Part shown: one piece after another, positions 7,678 through 14,575 of the stretch
Layout of the letters: each line of letters opens with the position of its first letter
How positions within the stretch are numbered: the first letter of the stretch is position 1
Position numbers and translations under genes: made by a program
Source of the DNA: Deltaproteobacteria bacterium
Lineage (GTDB): Bacteria; Desulfobacterota; DSM-4660; Desulfatiglandales; Desulfatiglandaceae
DNA length: 16,095 bases
Direction of reading: 5' to 3'
NCBI GenBank assembly: GCA_013349725.1
Contig: DUZB01000020.1
Location: forward strand, 2,876 to 18,970
The notes under the pieces: model-generated
What the model was told of the DNA's origin: nothing
What the model saw: the letters and a program-made list of their open reading frames with translations, nothing else
The model's database searches: none

Positions 7678-8595
7678 TTATCCATGCATTCTGTTGTCGT
7701 ATGTTACCTGTAGTGCCTCCACAATGCAAGTCAAGGTATGGTTTACCGGCGTAGGAACATGGAATTTTTTCCCTTCACGCACAATGGCGCCGTTAATGTA
7801 GGCCACTTCTGTGACCCTACTATTCAATATATCCTGAAGCATGGAAGCAACATTATCAGACGTCCCCCGGCAGACCTCCAGTACGCGACCAAGAGGGTCT
7901 GCGTAAGGTAGAGCAATTCCTTTTTTGCCGGCGACCTGAACTGCCTCTCTCACGGCTTCTTCCATGACGGCTCTCGTACCCGGCAGGCTCGGCAGAACAC
8001 CGTTTTTGAGCCCTGTAATGGCCGCCAGTGCATTGATTCCGACATTTACAATCAGCTTTCCCCAGACGAGATTCTCCACAGCATCCGCCTCGAGCGCCTC
8101 AAAACCGGCTTGTTTGAAAGCGGTCACGATCATCCGGGCTGATTTCCCCGCGGGGCCGATGGTCGTCTGCCCTTTTCCGGCGTGCCTTGCATGGCCAGAG
8201 CCCAGAAGGATGGCCCCTTCGGAAGTCACTCCTCCCAGGGCTCTCTCCCGGCCAAAGACCTCTTCGATAATATCCAGATTGCCCAGCCCGTTCTGAAGGG
8301 TCAAAACGGGCGTCTGAGGATCAAGCCACGAGGAAAGCTCAAGCATGCTTTCGCGTGTCTTATGAGACTTAACGCATATGATTACTGCATCCGCCTGAAG
8401 CCCGTTCCCCCCCGTTACTGCAGGGACGTCCACCCGATAGTCACCGGATATGCCCTCGATACGTAGCCCGTTTGCACTGATTGCGGCGGCCCTTTCCGGT
8501 TTGTAATCCATTACCGTAACGCCATGGCCGGCTTTCTTGAGACTTGCAGCAAAAAGGCACCCCATGGCCCCAGGTCCCACAACTACAAATTTCAT
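7678..8595 (-). CDS. panE: 2-dehydropantoate 2-reductase
   Basis: PanE reduces ketopantoate to pantoate with NADPH in pantothenate (and so CoA) synthesis. The N-terminal Rossmann motif is VVGPGAMG (Gly7, Gly9 and Gly12), followed by ICVKSHKT and TLQNGLGN. The catalytic lysine is Lys180 in NLVWGKLIVNVGINAL, with Asn184 one turn on, and the acidic catalytic residue is Glu263 in TEVAYINGAIV. Total 305 residues, normal for the family. The frame extends to 8673, but the extra N-terminus is not family-like. ATG 8595 has an AAGGGA ribosome binding site and puts the glycine motif at the usual place. It lies downstream of panB, so two successive pantoate-pathway steps are encoded together, separated by a 117-bp gap filled by an inverted-repeat element. 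Confidence 0.93.
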   Translation of the reverse strand: MKFVVVGPGAMGCLFAASLKKAGHGVTVMDYKPERAAAISANGLRIEGISGDYRVDVPAVTGGNGLQADAVIICVKSHKTRESMLELSSWLDPQTPVLTLQNGLGNLDIIEEVFGRERALGGVTSEGAILLGSGHARHAGKGQTTIGPAGKSARMIVTAFKQAGFEALEADAVENLVWGKLIVNVGINALAAITGLKNGVLPSLPGTRAVMEEAVREAVQVAGKKGIALPYADPLGRVLEVCRGTSDNVASMLQDILNSRVTEVAYINGAIVREGKKFHVPTPVNHTLTCIVEALQVTYDNRMHG

Positions 8596-8626
8596 GAACT
8601 TTTCCCTTTCAGACTTACAGATTTTG

Positions 8627-8703
8627 GGACGCAGATTTAAGCAGAAAGGCGCAGATATTATCAACAATCTCAAATCAGAGTGAATCAGCGTTTATCAGCG
8701 TCC
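8627..8703. repeat. 77-bp imperfect inverted-repeat element between panB and panE
   Basis: The element is bounded by GGACGCAGAT (8627-8636) and ATCAGCGTCC (8694-8703), 9 of 10 bases complementary. It contains further GCAGA/CGCAGAT and ATCAGCG copies inside, giving several nested partial stems. It has no open reading frame and ends 9 bp before the panB stop. The form resembles short non-autonomous intergenic repeats seen in Desulfobacterota genomes; recognition is by pattern only. Confidence 0.6.
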
Positions 8704-8712
8704 ATTTTTGTC

Positions 8713-9549
8713 TTATATCTTTTCAGCTTCTTCCGGACTCATGACAAAGGTATGTTCCGGGCCCGGAAAGTCGTTGTTCTCCACCTCAATCCTGTACTGA
8801 ACAAGGGCCTCCCGAATTTGGGGCGCCAGATTGACATATTGCTTCACCATCTTCGGCGTAAAACGTTCAAATAGCCCGACCAGGTCATGATAAACCAAAA
8901 CCTGCCCGTCGCAAAACTTGCCTGCACCGATTCCGATTGTGATCATATTGACTTCTTCTGTTATTCTTTTGGCGACAAGATCCGGGATACATTCAAGGAC
9001 AATCATAAAAGCCCCGGCCTTCTCCAGATCCCTGGCTGCCTTAACAAGCTCCCTCGCACCTTCCGCATCTTTTCCCTGCACCTTAAAGCCGCTCAGCTTG
9101 GTAGCGCTCTGTGGAGTCAGACCGATATGGGCGCAAACAGGAATGCCGGCCCTCACGATGGCTTCCACTACCGGAACCATTTCCGTTCCTCCCTCCAATT
9201 TCACTGCTTCACAGCCTGCTTCCTTGATGAATCTGCCTGCATTTTCCACGGCCTTTTCCACGCTTACATGATAAGACAGAAACGGCATATCTCCTAAGAC
9301 GAAGCTTTTTTCCGTACCCCTGCAAACCGCCTTGCAATGGTGTATCATCTCATCCATGGTAACCGGAACCGTTGAGTCATACCCCAAAACAACCATTCCC
9401 AGGGAATCCCCCACCAGAATCGTATCCATCTCCGCCTGATCCACCAGCCTGGCTGTTGGATAATCGTAGGCAGTCATCATCGTTACTTTCTTTCCACTTT
9501 CCTTTTTTTCAAACAAGTAGCTGATTGTATTTTTTTTGATGCCCATCAT
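8713..9549 (-). CDS. panB: 3-methyl-2-oxobutanoate hydroxymethyltransferase
   Basis: PanB transfers a one-carbon unit from 5,10-methylene-THF to 3-methyl-2-oxobutanoate, giving ketopantoate, the substrate of the PanE encoded next. The 278 residues form the expected single TIM barrel. Metal-binding Asp48 is in VGDSLGMVVLGY and Asp87 in VLGDMPFLSY, Lys117 in EAVKLEGG, the catalytic Glu186 in IVLECIPD, and the signature GIGAGKFCDGQVLVYHD follows. The start is one of two adjacent ATG codons (9549 or 9546) behind a GAGGAG ribosome binding site. It is first in the minus-strand run panB-panE-pdxA-uvrA. panC and panD are not in the window. A long leader with a terminator-like hairpin precedes it. Confidence 0.96.
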   Translation of the reverse strand: MMGIKKNTISYLFEKKESGKKVTMMTAYDYPTARLVDQAEMDTILVGDSLGMVVLGYDSTVPVTMDEMIHHCKAVCRGTEKSFVLGDMPFLSYHVSVEKAVENAGRFIKEAGCEAVKLEGGTEMVPVVEAIVRAGIPVCAHIGLTPQSATKLSGFKVQGKDAEGARELVKAARDLEKAGAFMIVLECIPDLVAKRITEEVNMITIGIGAGKFCDGQVLVYHDLVGLFERFTPKMVKQYVNLAPQIREALVQYRIEVENNDFPGPEHTFVMSPEEAEKI

Positions 9550-9616
9550 TCACTCTCCTCTTTTAAATATTTATCAGTCCATTGGCGCCGCGAAGATCCC
9601 CTGTCCATCGATGGCG

Positions 9617-9717
9617 AAAAAAAAAGGCCTTTCCTGTGAATTGAAAGACCTTTTCAAAAACAACCGAGAACCTGCTGGAAAAATTCAGCCCTCCAACAAA
9701 TCCAAAAAAGACCTTTC
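9617..9717 (-). promoter_or_regulatory. Attenuator-like structure in the panB leader
   Basis: Read on the minus strand, AAAAGGTCTTTC (9643-9654) pairs with GAAAGGCCTTTT (9622-9633) as a 12-bp stem with one G-U pair and a 9-nt loop, followed by nine T (9617-9625): the form of an intrinsic terminator. An upstream segment, GAAAGGTCTTTT (9706-9717), can pair with the first arm over all 12 positions (two G-U), which would prevent the terminator. The G-U pairs become C-A mismatches on the plus strand, so the structure favours minus-strand RNA, i.e. the panB leader. It may instead end a short transcript. Confidence 0.5.
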
Positions 9718-9860
9718 AGAGCACCCGTCCCGTTCATAATCGATCCAGGCGGCGCACCCTCAAAAGGTTGATAATGCTGATACAAAAAAGAACTGCCACA
9801 GAATAGATGTCGTCAAAAAATTATCGATCACCTTTCATTTTCTGGCTCTATGCTTTGGAA

Positions 9861-9887
9861 GGTATAAAATAGACCACCCTTTGTCAA
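9861..9887 (-). promoter_or_regulatory. Candidate panB promoter
   Basis: On the minus strand a perfect TTGACA (9882-9887) is followed after a short 15-bp spacer by TATACC (9861-9866). Transcription from it would give a leader of about 300 nt before panB that passes through the attenuator-like hairpin. Confidence 0.4.
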
Positions 9888-9930
9888 CAAAAAGAACATG
9901 TAGAGGGAATTGCCCCATTACATTTTATTG

Positions 9931-9958
9931 TTGAACAGAGTTTATTGCTGTGTATAAT
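9931..9958 (+). promoter_or_regulatory. Promoter of the pilT operon
   Basis: TTGAAC (9931-9936) and a perfect TATAAT (9953-9958) are separated by 16 bp. The transcription start would be near 9965, leaving a leader of about 155 nt before pilT. It is back to back with the panB promoter candidate. Confidence 0.7.
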
Positions 9959-9981
9959 GGACTCGGTCTGAAAGGTTCCAC

Positions 9982-10061
9982 GTTTCCAGTTACAATGGGA
10001 TACACTGCCCGGAAGCGCCAGCAAAAGAAAAATGGGGGCCACTCATTTCTGAATTGGAAAC
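9982..10061 (+). other. Possible folded leader of pilT
   Basis: GTTTCCAGTT (9982-9991) can pair with AATTGGAAAC (10052-10061), 10 bp with one G-U, closing a 60-nt interior. I do not recognise a known riboswitch; in particular the GEMM c-di-GMP motif was looked for and not seen. Confidence 0.3.
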
Positions 10062-10120
10062 CCACAGTGCCCACAGTTACATTAATGGATGAACACTAAC
10101 TATGCTGATTGGAGGTCATC

Positions 10121-11203
10121 ATGGCACAAATAGACGCCTTTTTCAAACTGATGCATGACCAGGGTGCATCAGACCTTCATCTTATGTCAGGCCAACAGCC
10201 TGCCCTGCGAATACACGGTGATTTGGAAAGAGTCAAATACAAGGTGCTCGAAAATGACAGCCTCAAGGCGATGCTGTATGAAATAGCGCCGGAAGAGAAG
10301 GTGAAGGTTTTTGAAGAAACGGGCGATGTAGACTTTGCTTATGAGATCCCATCCCTTGCACGCTATCGAGCCAATTTCTTCCAGCAAAAAAACGGCGTCG
10401 GCGCGGTTTTCAGAGAAATTCCTTCAGAGATCCTCACCTGCGAGCAGTTGGGATTGCCCAACGTCATCAGAAGGCTTGCTTCTCTTCCGAGGGGGCTGGT
10501 GCTGGTTACAGGACCCACCGGCAGCGGAAAATCGACCACCCTTGCAGCAATCATTGATGAGGCCAACAAGACAAGAAAAGATCATATTCTTACAGTCGAA
10601 GACCCCATTGAGTTTGTTCATCAAAGCGACAAGGCAATCGTCAATCACCGTGAAGTGGGGTTACACACACGAACTTTTTCAGCCGCACTGAGAGGGGCAT
10701 TAAGGGAGGACCCCGACATTATTCTTGTTGGCGAAATGCGAGACCTGGAAACCATTGCCCTGGCTATTGAAGCCTCAGCTACCGGTCACCTGGTATTCGG
10801 AACCCTTCATACCAGCAGCGCGGCCAAGACCGTCGACCGAATTATTGAGGTGTTTCCATCCAGTGAACAGGCTCAGATACGCAATACCCTTTCAGACGGT
10901 CTGAGAGCCGTCGTTGCGCAAAATCTCTTTAAGAGGATAGATAAAAAGGGGCGTGTTGCGGCCCTTGAAATAATGATTGCCAATCCAGCAGTCAGGAATC
11001 TTATCAGAGAGGGAAAAACCTTTCAGATTCCATCTATGATTCAGACCGGAATGAAATACGGAATGCAGACTTTGGATGATGCAATCATGCAACATTTAAG
11101 CAAGAAAATCATCAGTCCGGATGATGCGTACGCCAAAGCAAACGATAAGACAAAATTTTTACAGTTTCTCAAGAATCCGCCGGCGGACTTCACGGACGTG
11201 TAG
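10121..11203 (+). CDS. pilT: Type IV pilus retraction ATPase PilT
   Basis: PilT is the cytoplasmic hexameric ATPase that drives pilus depolymerisation for twitching. The 360 residues show the N-terminal PAS-like domain (SDLHLMSGQQPALRIHG), Walker A GPTGSGKS (131-138), Asp box TVEDPIEF (around 161), Walker B DPDIILVGEMRD (Glu205), His box TGHLVFGTLH (221-230), and AVRNLIRE (290-297), the near-invariant PilT retraction motif usually written AIRNLIRE. Length is normal. The frame opens at a TTG (10109), but a GGAGG ribosome binding site (10111-10115) lies inside it, 5 nt before ATG 10121, which is preferred. A promoter and a structured leader lie upstream, and a paralogue follows after 39 bp. Confidence 0.97.
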   Translation: MAQIDAFFKLMHDQGASDLHLMSGQQPALRIHGDLERVKYKVLENDSLKAMLYEIAPEEKVKVFEETGDVDFAYEIPSLARYRANFFQQKNGVGAVFREIPSEILTCEQLGLPNVIRRLASLPRGLVLVTGPTGSGKSTTLAAIIDEANKTRKDHILTVEDPIEFVHQSDKAIVNHREVGLHTRTFSAALRGALREDPDIILVGEMRDLETIALAIEASATGHLVFGTLHTSSAAKTVDRIIEVFPSSEQAQIRNTLSDGLRAVVAQNLFKRIDKKGRVAALEIMIANPAVRNLIREGKTFQIPSMIQTGMKYGMQTLDDAIMQHLSKKIISPDDAYAKANDKTKFLQFLKNPPADFTDV

Positions 11204-11242
11204 AAAGATGTAAAGCCGCTTTTTGATAAAGAGGTTCGGAAA

Positions 11243-12403
11243 ATGAAACGACATCAGTTAGACAAGATACTGACCACTATGCTGAGCTCATACAATGAAG
11301 TTTCAGACCTTAATTTCACGGTTGACAAACCACTGCAGGTGGAATCGGCCGGACAATTGATGCCTGTGGAGACAGATCCGCCAATCGGCAAGCTGACGCC
11401 TTTTCAAACAGAAATGATCGCCCTTACCCTGATTGATGGAGACCGGCGTCTGACAAAAATTCTGTTGTCCGAAGGTTCATGCGACTCGTCCTATCAGCTT
11501 GCGGGAAAAGCCCGGTTCCGAGTCAACATATTTTCTCAAAAAGGTTTTTACTCCATCGTCATGCGCCAGCTTCAGAGCCGGGTTCCCACCATCTCAGACC
11601 TGAAGCTTCCAACGGCTTTCAGCAAAATGACGGGGGAAAAAAACGGGTTCATCCTCGTCACAGGATCAACGGGAAGTGGGAAGACCACTTCGCTGGCTGC
11701 TTTCTTAAATGAAATCAATGAGAAAAAGTCGGTTCACGTGGTTACTCTGGAAGATCCTGTAGAATTTGTTCACACCCAGAAAACAGCCACCTTCAACCAG
11801 AGGGAACTGGGAGAAGATTTTGACTCCTTTGCATCCGGCCTGAGAGCCGCACTGCGACAGGCGCCAAAAGTCATCCTTGTGGGAGAGATGAGAGACAGGG
11901 AAACCGTGGAAATCGGGCTTTCGGCTGCGGAAACCGGGCATCTTCTGGTAAGCACCCTGCATACTGTTGATGCCGGACAAACCATCAACCGAATAGTAGG
12001 TATGTTTGAGCAGGAAGAGGAGCAACAGATACGAATACGACTTTCTGAAACAGTTCGCTGGATCGTCTGCCAGAGGCTTCTGCCAAAAATAGGAGGCGGT
12101 CGCGTGGCGGCTTTTGAGATCATGGGATCAAATCTGCGGATTAAAGATACCATTCTAAATGGCGAATCGGAAGGCAAGACTTTCTACGAAATTATTGAAG
12201 CCGGCCATGCCTTCGGAATGATGACCTTTGATCAGTGCATTGCCCAACTATACAGGGAAGGGCGTGTGGATGAAGAAACAGCGATGGCCTATTCATCAAG
12301 ACGCGCCTTGATGGGCAGGGCCATTGATTCAATCAAATCGGAAAGGGGCGAAAAAACCACTGAAATCCAAGGCCTGGCGATTGACACGGAATACGGAAGA
12401 TGA
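11243..12403 (+). CDS. Divergent PilT-family ATPase (PilU-like)
   Basis: A second secretion-type ATPase, 386 residues, encoded 39 bp behind pilT. Visible motifs are Walker A GSTGSGKT (141-148), Asp box TLEDPVEF (170-171), Walker B KVILVGEMRD (Glu215) and His box TGHLLVSTLH (231-240), so ATP binding and hydrolysis are probably intact. The N-terminal domain is weakly conserved (SDLNFTVDKPLQV). The AIRNLIRE motif of PilT is replaced by NLRIKDTI (297-304), and an extra C-terminal tail of about 50 residues (from about 335) is present. PilU-type paralogues assist PilT-dependent retraction, and a similar accessory role is inferred from position; the exact PilU orthology is uncertain, so no symbol is given. 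The ATG at 11243 has GAGG 8 nt upstream. Confidence 0.85.
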   Translation: MKRHQLDKILTTMLSSYNEVSDLNFTVDKPLQVESAGQLMPVETDPPIGKLTPFQTEMIALTLIDGDRRLTKILLSEGSCDSSYQLAGKARFRVNIFSQKGFYSIVMRQLQSRVPTISDLKLPTAFSKMTGEKNGFILVTGSTGSGKTTSLAAFLNEINEKKSVHVVTLEDPVEFVHTQKTATFNQRELGEDFDSFASGLRAALRQAPKVILVGEMRDRETVEIGLSAAETGHLLVSTLHTVDAGQTINRIVGMFEQEEEQQIRIRLSETVRWIVCQRLLPKIGGGRVAAFEIMGSNLRIKDTILNGESEGKTFYEIIEAGHAFGMMTFDQCIAQLYREGRVDEETAMAYSSRRALMGRAIDSIKSERGEKTTEIQGLAIDTEYGR

Positions 12404-12413
12404 ATGGGAGCCG

Positions 12414-12462
12414 GAAGTCAGGAGTCAGAAGTCGGAAGTCAGAAGTCAGAAGTCAGAAGTCG
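12414..12462. repeat. Seven-copy heptanucleotide tandem repeat (GAAGTCA)
   Basis: Seven contiguous 7-bp units from 12414 to 12462 with consensus GAAGTCA. Units 4-6 are identical; units 1-3 and 7 differ at one position at most. It begins 10 bp after the pilU-like stop and is not a CRISPR, since there are no spacers. Copy number may vary by slippage. Confidence 0.95.
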
Positions 12463-12487
12463 AAAAATAGTGCGGCTTCTCTCTTTT
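12456..12487 (+). terminator. Weak terminator-like hairpin formed with the last heptamer
   Basis: GAAGTCG (12456-12462, the seventh repeat unit) pairs with CGGCTTC (12473-12479) with one G-T, loop of 10 nt, followed by TCTCTTTT (12480-12487). It could partly separate the pilT pair from the zinc-ribbon gene. Confidence 0.35.
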
Positions 12488-12528
12488 ACAGCAACCAAAA
12501 TAGATCAAGCCTTTTGAGGAAATGACCG

Positions 12529-13200
12529 ATGGAAGTTCTCTGCAAAAACTGCTCGGCCAAACTGAATATCCCGGAAGATAAGATTCCAAAGGGCCAGAAA
12601 GTCCGCGTCAGCTGTCCCAGATGCCATGAAAAGGTTATCATTGACGGGACTCCGCCGGAACCTGAAACGGCGCCCCTCCTGGAAAAATCCCGGGAGGTCC
12701 AAGTGCCTCTTTTGAATCCCGACCATGACGATAGTGAAGAAAATGTTATTCTCGATTCGTCAAAAGGTGGGAAGAACCTGGCGCTTGTTATGAGCAATAA
12801 TGAATATGAGACGAATGTGTTGAAGACATCCGTCGAGGAGCTGGACTACAGATTCGTCCCCGCCGAAACTCCGAGAAAAGCAATAAGCATGATGCGATTC
12901 AACACCTTTGACCTTGTCATCATGCCGGATACATTCAACGATATCCCGCTCGAAAGAAACCCGGTCCTTGATTTCTTGAATCATCTGCCCATGTCTGTGC
13001 GCAGGCATATGATTTTCGTTCTGTTTGGCGAAAGTCTCAAAAGCAATGATCGAATGATGGGTTTTACCATGAGCGCAAACGTTGTAGTAAACAGCCAGGA
13101 TTTAGGTAAAATTACAGACATCCTGATGCCGGCAATCTCAGACCATCAAATGCTTTACAGAATTTTTTCAAATACGCTTGAAGAACTTGGCAAAATATAA
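12529..13200 (+). CDS. Zinc-ribbon protein with degenerate receiver-like domain
   Basis: A 223-residue protein not recognised as a named gene. Residues 1-40 form an MJ0042-type zinc ribbon with Cys5, Cys8, Cys29 and Cys32 (CKNC and CPRC). A Pro/Glu-rich acidic linker follows to about residue 80. Residues 85-215 alternate strand and helix like a response-regulator receiver: LALVMSNNEYE, YRFVPAETPRKAI, FDLVIMPD, HMIFVLFGE, ANVVVNSQ. The acidic pair of the phosphorylation pocket is replaced by Asn-Asn, and the usual lysine after strand five is absent, so phosphorylation is unlikely. A TGAGGA ribosome binding site lies 8 nt before ATG 12529. It lies behind the pilT pair in the same direction, so a regulatory or adaptor role near type IV pili is an inference. 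The receiver reading is by pattern only. Confidence 0.75.
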   Translation: MEVLCKNCSAKLNIPEDKIPKGQKVRVSCPRCHEKVIIDGTPPEPETAPLLEKSREVQVPLLNPDHDDSEENVILDSSKGGKNLALVMSNNEYETNVLKTSVEELDYRFVPAETPRKAISMMRFNTFDLVIMPDTFNDIPLERNPVLDFLNHLPMSVRRHMIFVLFGESLKSNDRMMGFTMSANVVVNSQDLGKITDILMPAISDHQMLYRIFSNTLEELGKI

Positions 13201-13244
13201 CGTCGAAAGGAAACGTGGAATATTTCAGATTCCCGAGGACCAAA

Positions 13245-13520
13245 ATGAATATAGCGGATAAATACCGTCTCCGAGTGCAGAACTGCGTTGGGACCATAAT
13301 CGATGTACACGGCATGATACAAGATCAATATGAAGTAGAAGAATCCCTGAACCAATTCCAGGATCTGGAAGAAGCGATCAGAGAGCTGGACATGAACCTG
13401 ATTTCGGAATTGGATGTGCTTATGCTGGAGCAGGCCACAAATGCCCTGTTAGCCGAGTTCAAGATACTTTTTGAAGCTGGAAAGCTTGGAACGGGGTGGC
13501 GAGGGTATCCCCTCAACTAA
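13245..13520 (+). CDS. Small helical protein of unknown function
   Basis: A 91-residue protein starting MNIADKYRL. It is mostly amphipathic helix with an acidic middle (DLEEAIRELDMNLISELDVLMLEQ) that may form a coiled coil, and ends GKLGTGWRGYPLN. No family is recognised. ATG 13245 is preferred because GAGGA (13235-13239) lies 5 nt upstream; a GTG at 13215 with an AAAGG upstream would add ten residues. It lies 44 bp after the zinc-ribbon gene on the same strand and probably shares its transcript. It ends tail to tail with the GHMP kinase gene, only 5 bp apart. Confidence 0.7.
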   Translation: MNIADKYRLRVQNCVGTIIDVHGMIQDQYEVEESLNQFQDLEEAIRELDMNLISELDVLMLEQATNALLAEFKILFEAGKLGTGWRGYPLN

Positions 13521-13525
13521 GAGCA

Positions 13526-14575
13526 CTATCTGCAACCCGTCCCATCAATCCTGCAGCTCAAAATTTCGCCCCCTTTCATTGACTTAAGGGCTATTTCCCA
13601 ATTTGTCCGCAGACTTTCGATAGCATCAACCTTCCCCAATGCCCATACCGAACCTCCTGCACCCGCACCGGCGAATCTGGCCCCACAGCCGATTTTTTCA
13701 GCCTCCGTTACCAGGCGATCTGTTAAAGGGGTCAGTGCTTCGGGGGTAATTTCCTTTCTCAGAGCCACTTCCTCTCTAAGGAGCGATGCCGCGCTACTCC
13801 AATCTCTTTCCTTTAAGGCATCGGCAAACCGATGCACTAAATCGTTGGCTTTGATCCAGCCTGATCTGGTTTGGCCCGATAAAAACTCGTGGACCCATTT
13901 GCGATTTGTTGTGGCTGCGACATGGTTTTTCCCGCTGTAGGCCACAAGGATTCTTTTTGAAAGCTGGCCCTGCCCTTCTTTGTTCAAAAGCAGAACCCTC
14001 CTGAACAGCCCGGAACTGTCTCCATGCCGCCAGATCCATTGGCTCACCCCTCCGTAAACCGCGGCAGCCTGGTCCTGAAGCCCGCAGTTGCCGCCGCTCA
14101 CACCATCCTCTAAATGATAAGCGAGATAAAGGATCTGTTTCCTTGACAGGCCTTTTCGACCAAGCTTTTCCCCCGCCTTTGAGAGGGCTTTTATGAGAGC
14201 AACGAGGGCGGTGCTCGATCCTCCCAGAGCGGACTTCACCGGAGCCTCTGAATCGATCACCACTTCAAGCCCGGAAAAACCAAAATACGATATGGCGGAA
14301 AAAAATATTCCGAATGGGGAAGTAAACGGCATCTGATCCGCCGAAAACATCTCTGATTGCGAAAAACCTTTGGAAGAAATTTTGACACTATTTCCAGGGA
14401 AAGGCTTTAGGACTACGGACGTCCTGAGCGTCAACCCCATATTCACCGTTGTGGGCAGCATCTTTTCCAACGGAAGGGCCAACGCTTTGATATCCCATGT
14501 GCCTCCCGCATCCACTCTACAGGGGGCAGATGCCTCTAAAGGCCCTTCTTCAAGCAGGCTCCTTACATTGGTCAT
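13526..14575 (-). CDS. GHMP-family sugar kinase
   Basis: A 349-residue ATP-dependent small-molecule kinase. Motif 1 is SAPCRVDAGGTWD (about 17-29), motif 2, the phosphate-binding loop, is PVKSALGGSSTALVAL (112 onward), motif 3 is FAGAGAGGSVWALG (301 onward). GGNCGLQDQAAAVYGG (161-176) holds the likely catalytic Asp168, comparable to the GxNCGxxDQ of galactokinase. The AGG-T-D start and QDQ motif recall the heptose-7-phosphate/fucose kinase side of the family, but the substrate cannot be told from sequence. ATG 14575 is chosen rather than TTG 14578 because it forms a TGATG stop/start overlap with the upstream NUDIX gene and has GGAAAGG in front. The protein is cytosolic. Confidence 0.88.
   Translation of the reverse strand: MTNVRSLLEEGPLEASAPCRVDAGGTWDIKALALPLEKMLPTTVNMGLTLRTSVVLKPFPGNSVKISSKGFSQSEMFSADQMPFTSPFGIFFSAISYFGFSGLEVVIDSEAPVKSALGGSSTALVALIKALSKAGEKLGRKGLSRKQILYLAYHLEDGVSGGNCGLQDQAAAVYGGVSQWIWRHGDSSGLFRRVLLLNKEGQGQLSKRILVAYSGKNHVAATTNRKWVHEFLSGQTRSGWIKANDLVHRFADALKERDWSSAASLLREEVALRKEITPEALTPLTDRLVTEAEKIGCGARFAGAGAGGSVWALGKVDAIESLRTNWEIALKSMKGGEILSCRIDGTGCR

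Noticed and set aside
9611..9739. Possible 42-residue Lys-rich protein (starting MAKKKGLSCELK)
   Set aside because: No ribosome binding site. It lies exactly over the panB-leader hairpin, whose A runs create the Lys codons, and the longer version of the frame overlaps the panB start.
9720..9850. Leader peptide in the panB leader (MKGDR then stop)
   Set aside because: Five codons, no regulatory codon run related to pantothenate, and no clear ribosome binding site.
12414..12462. CRISPR array
   Set aside because: Units are 7 bp and contiguous, with no spacers and no cas genes.
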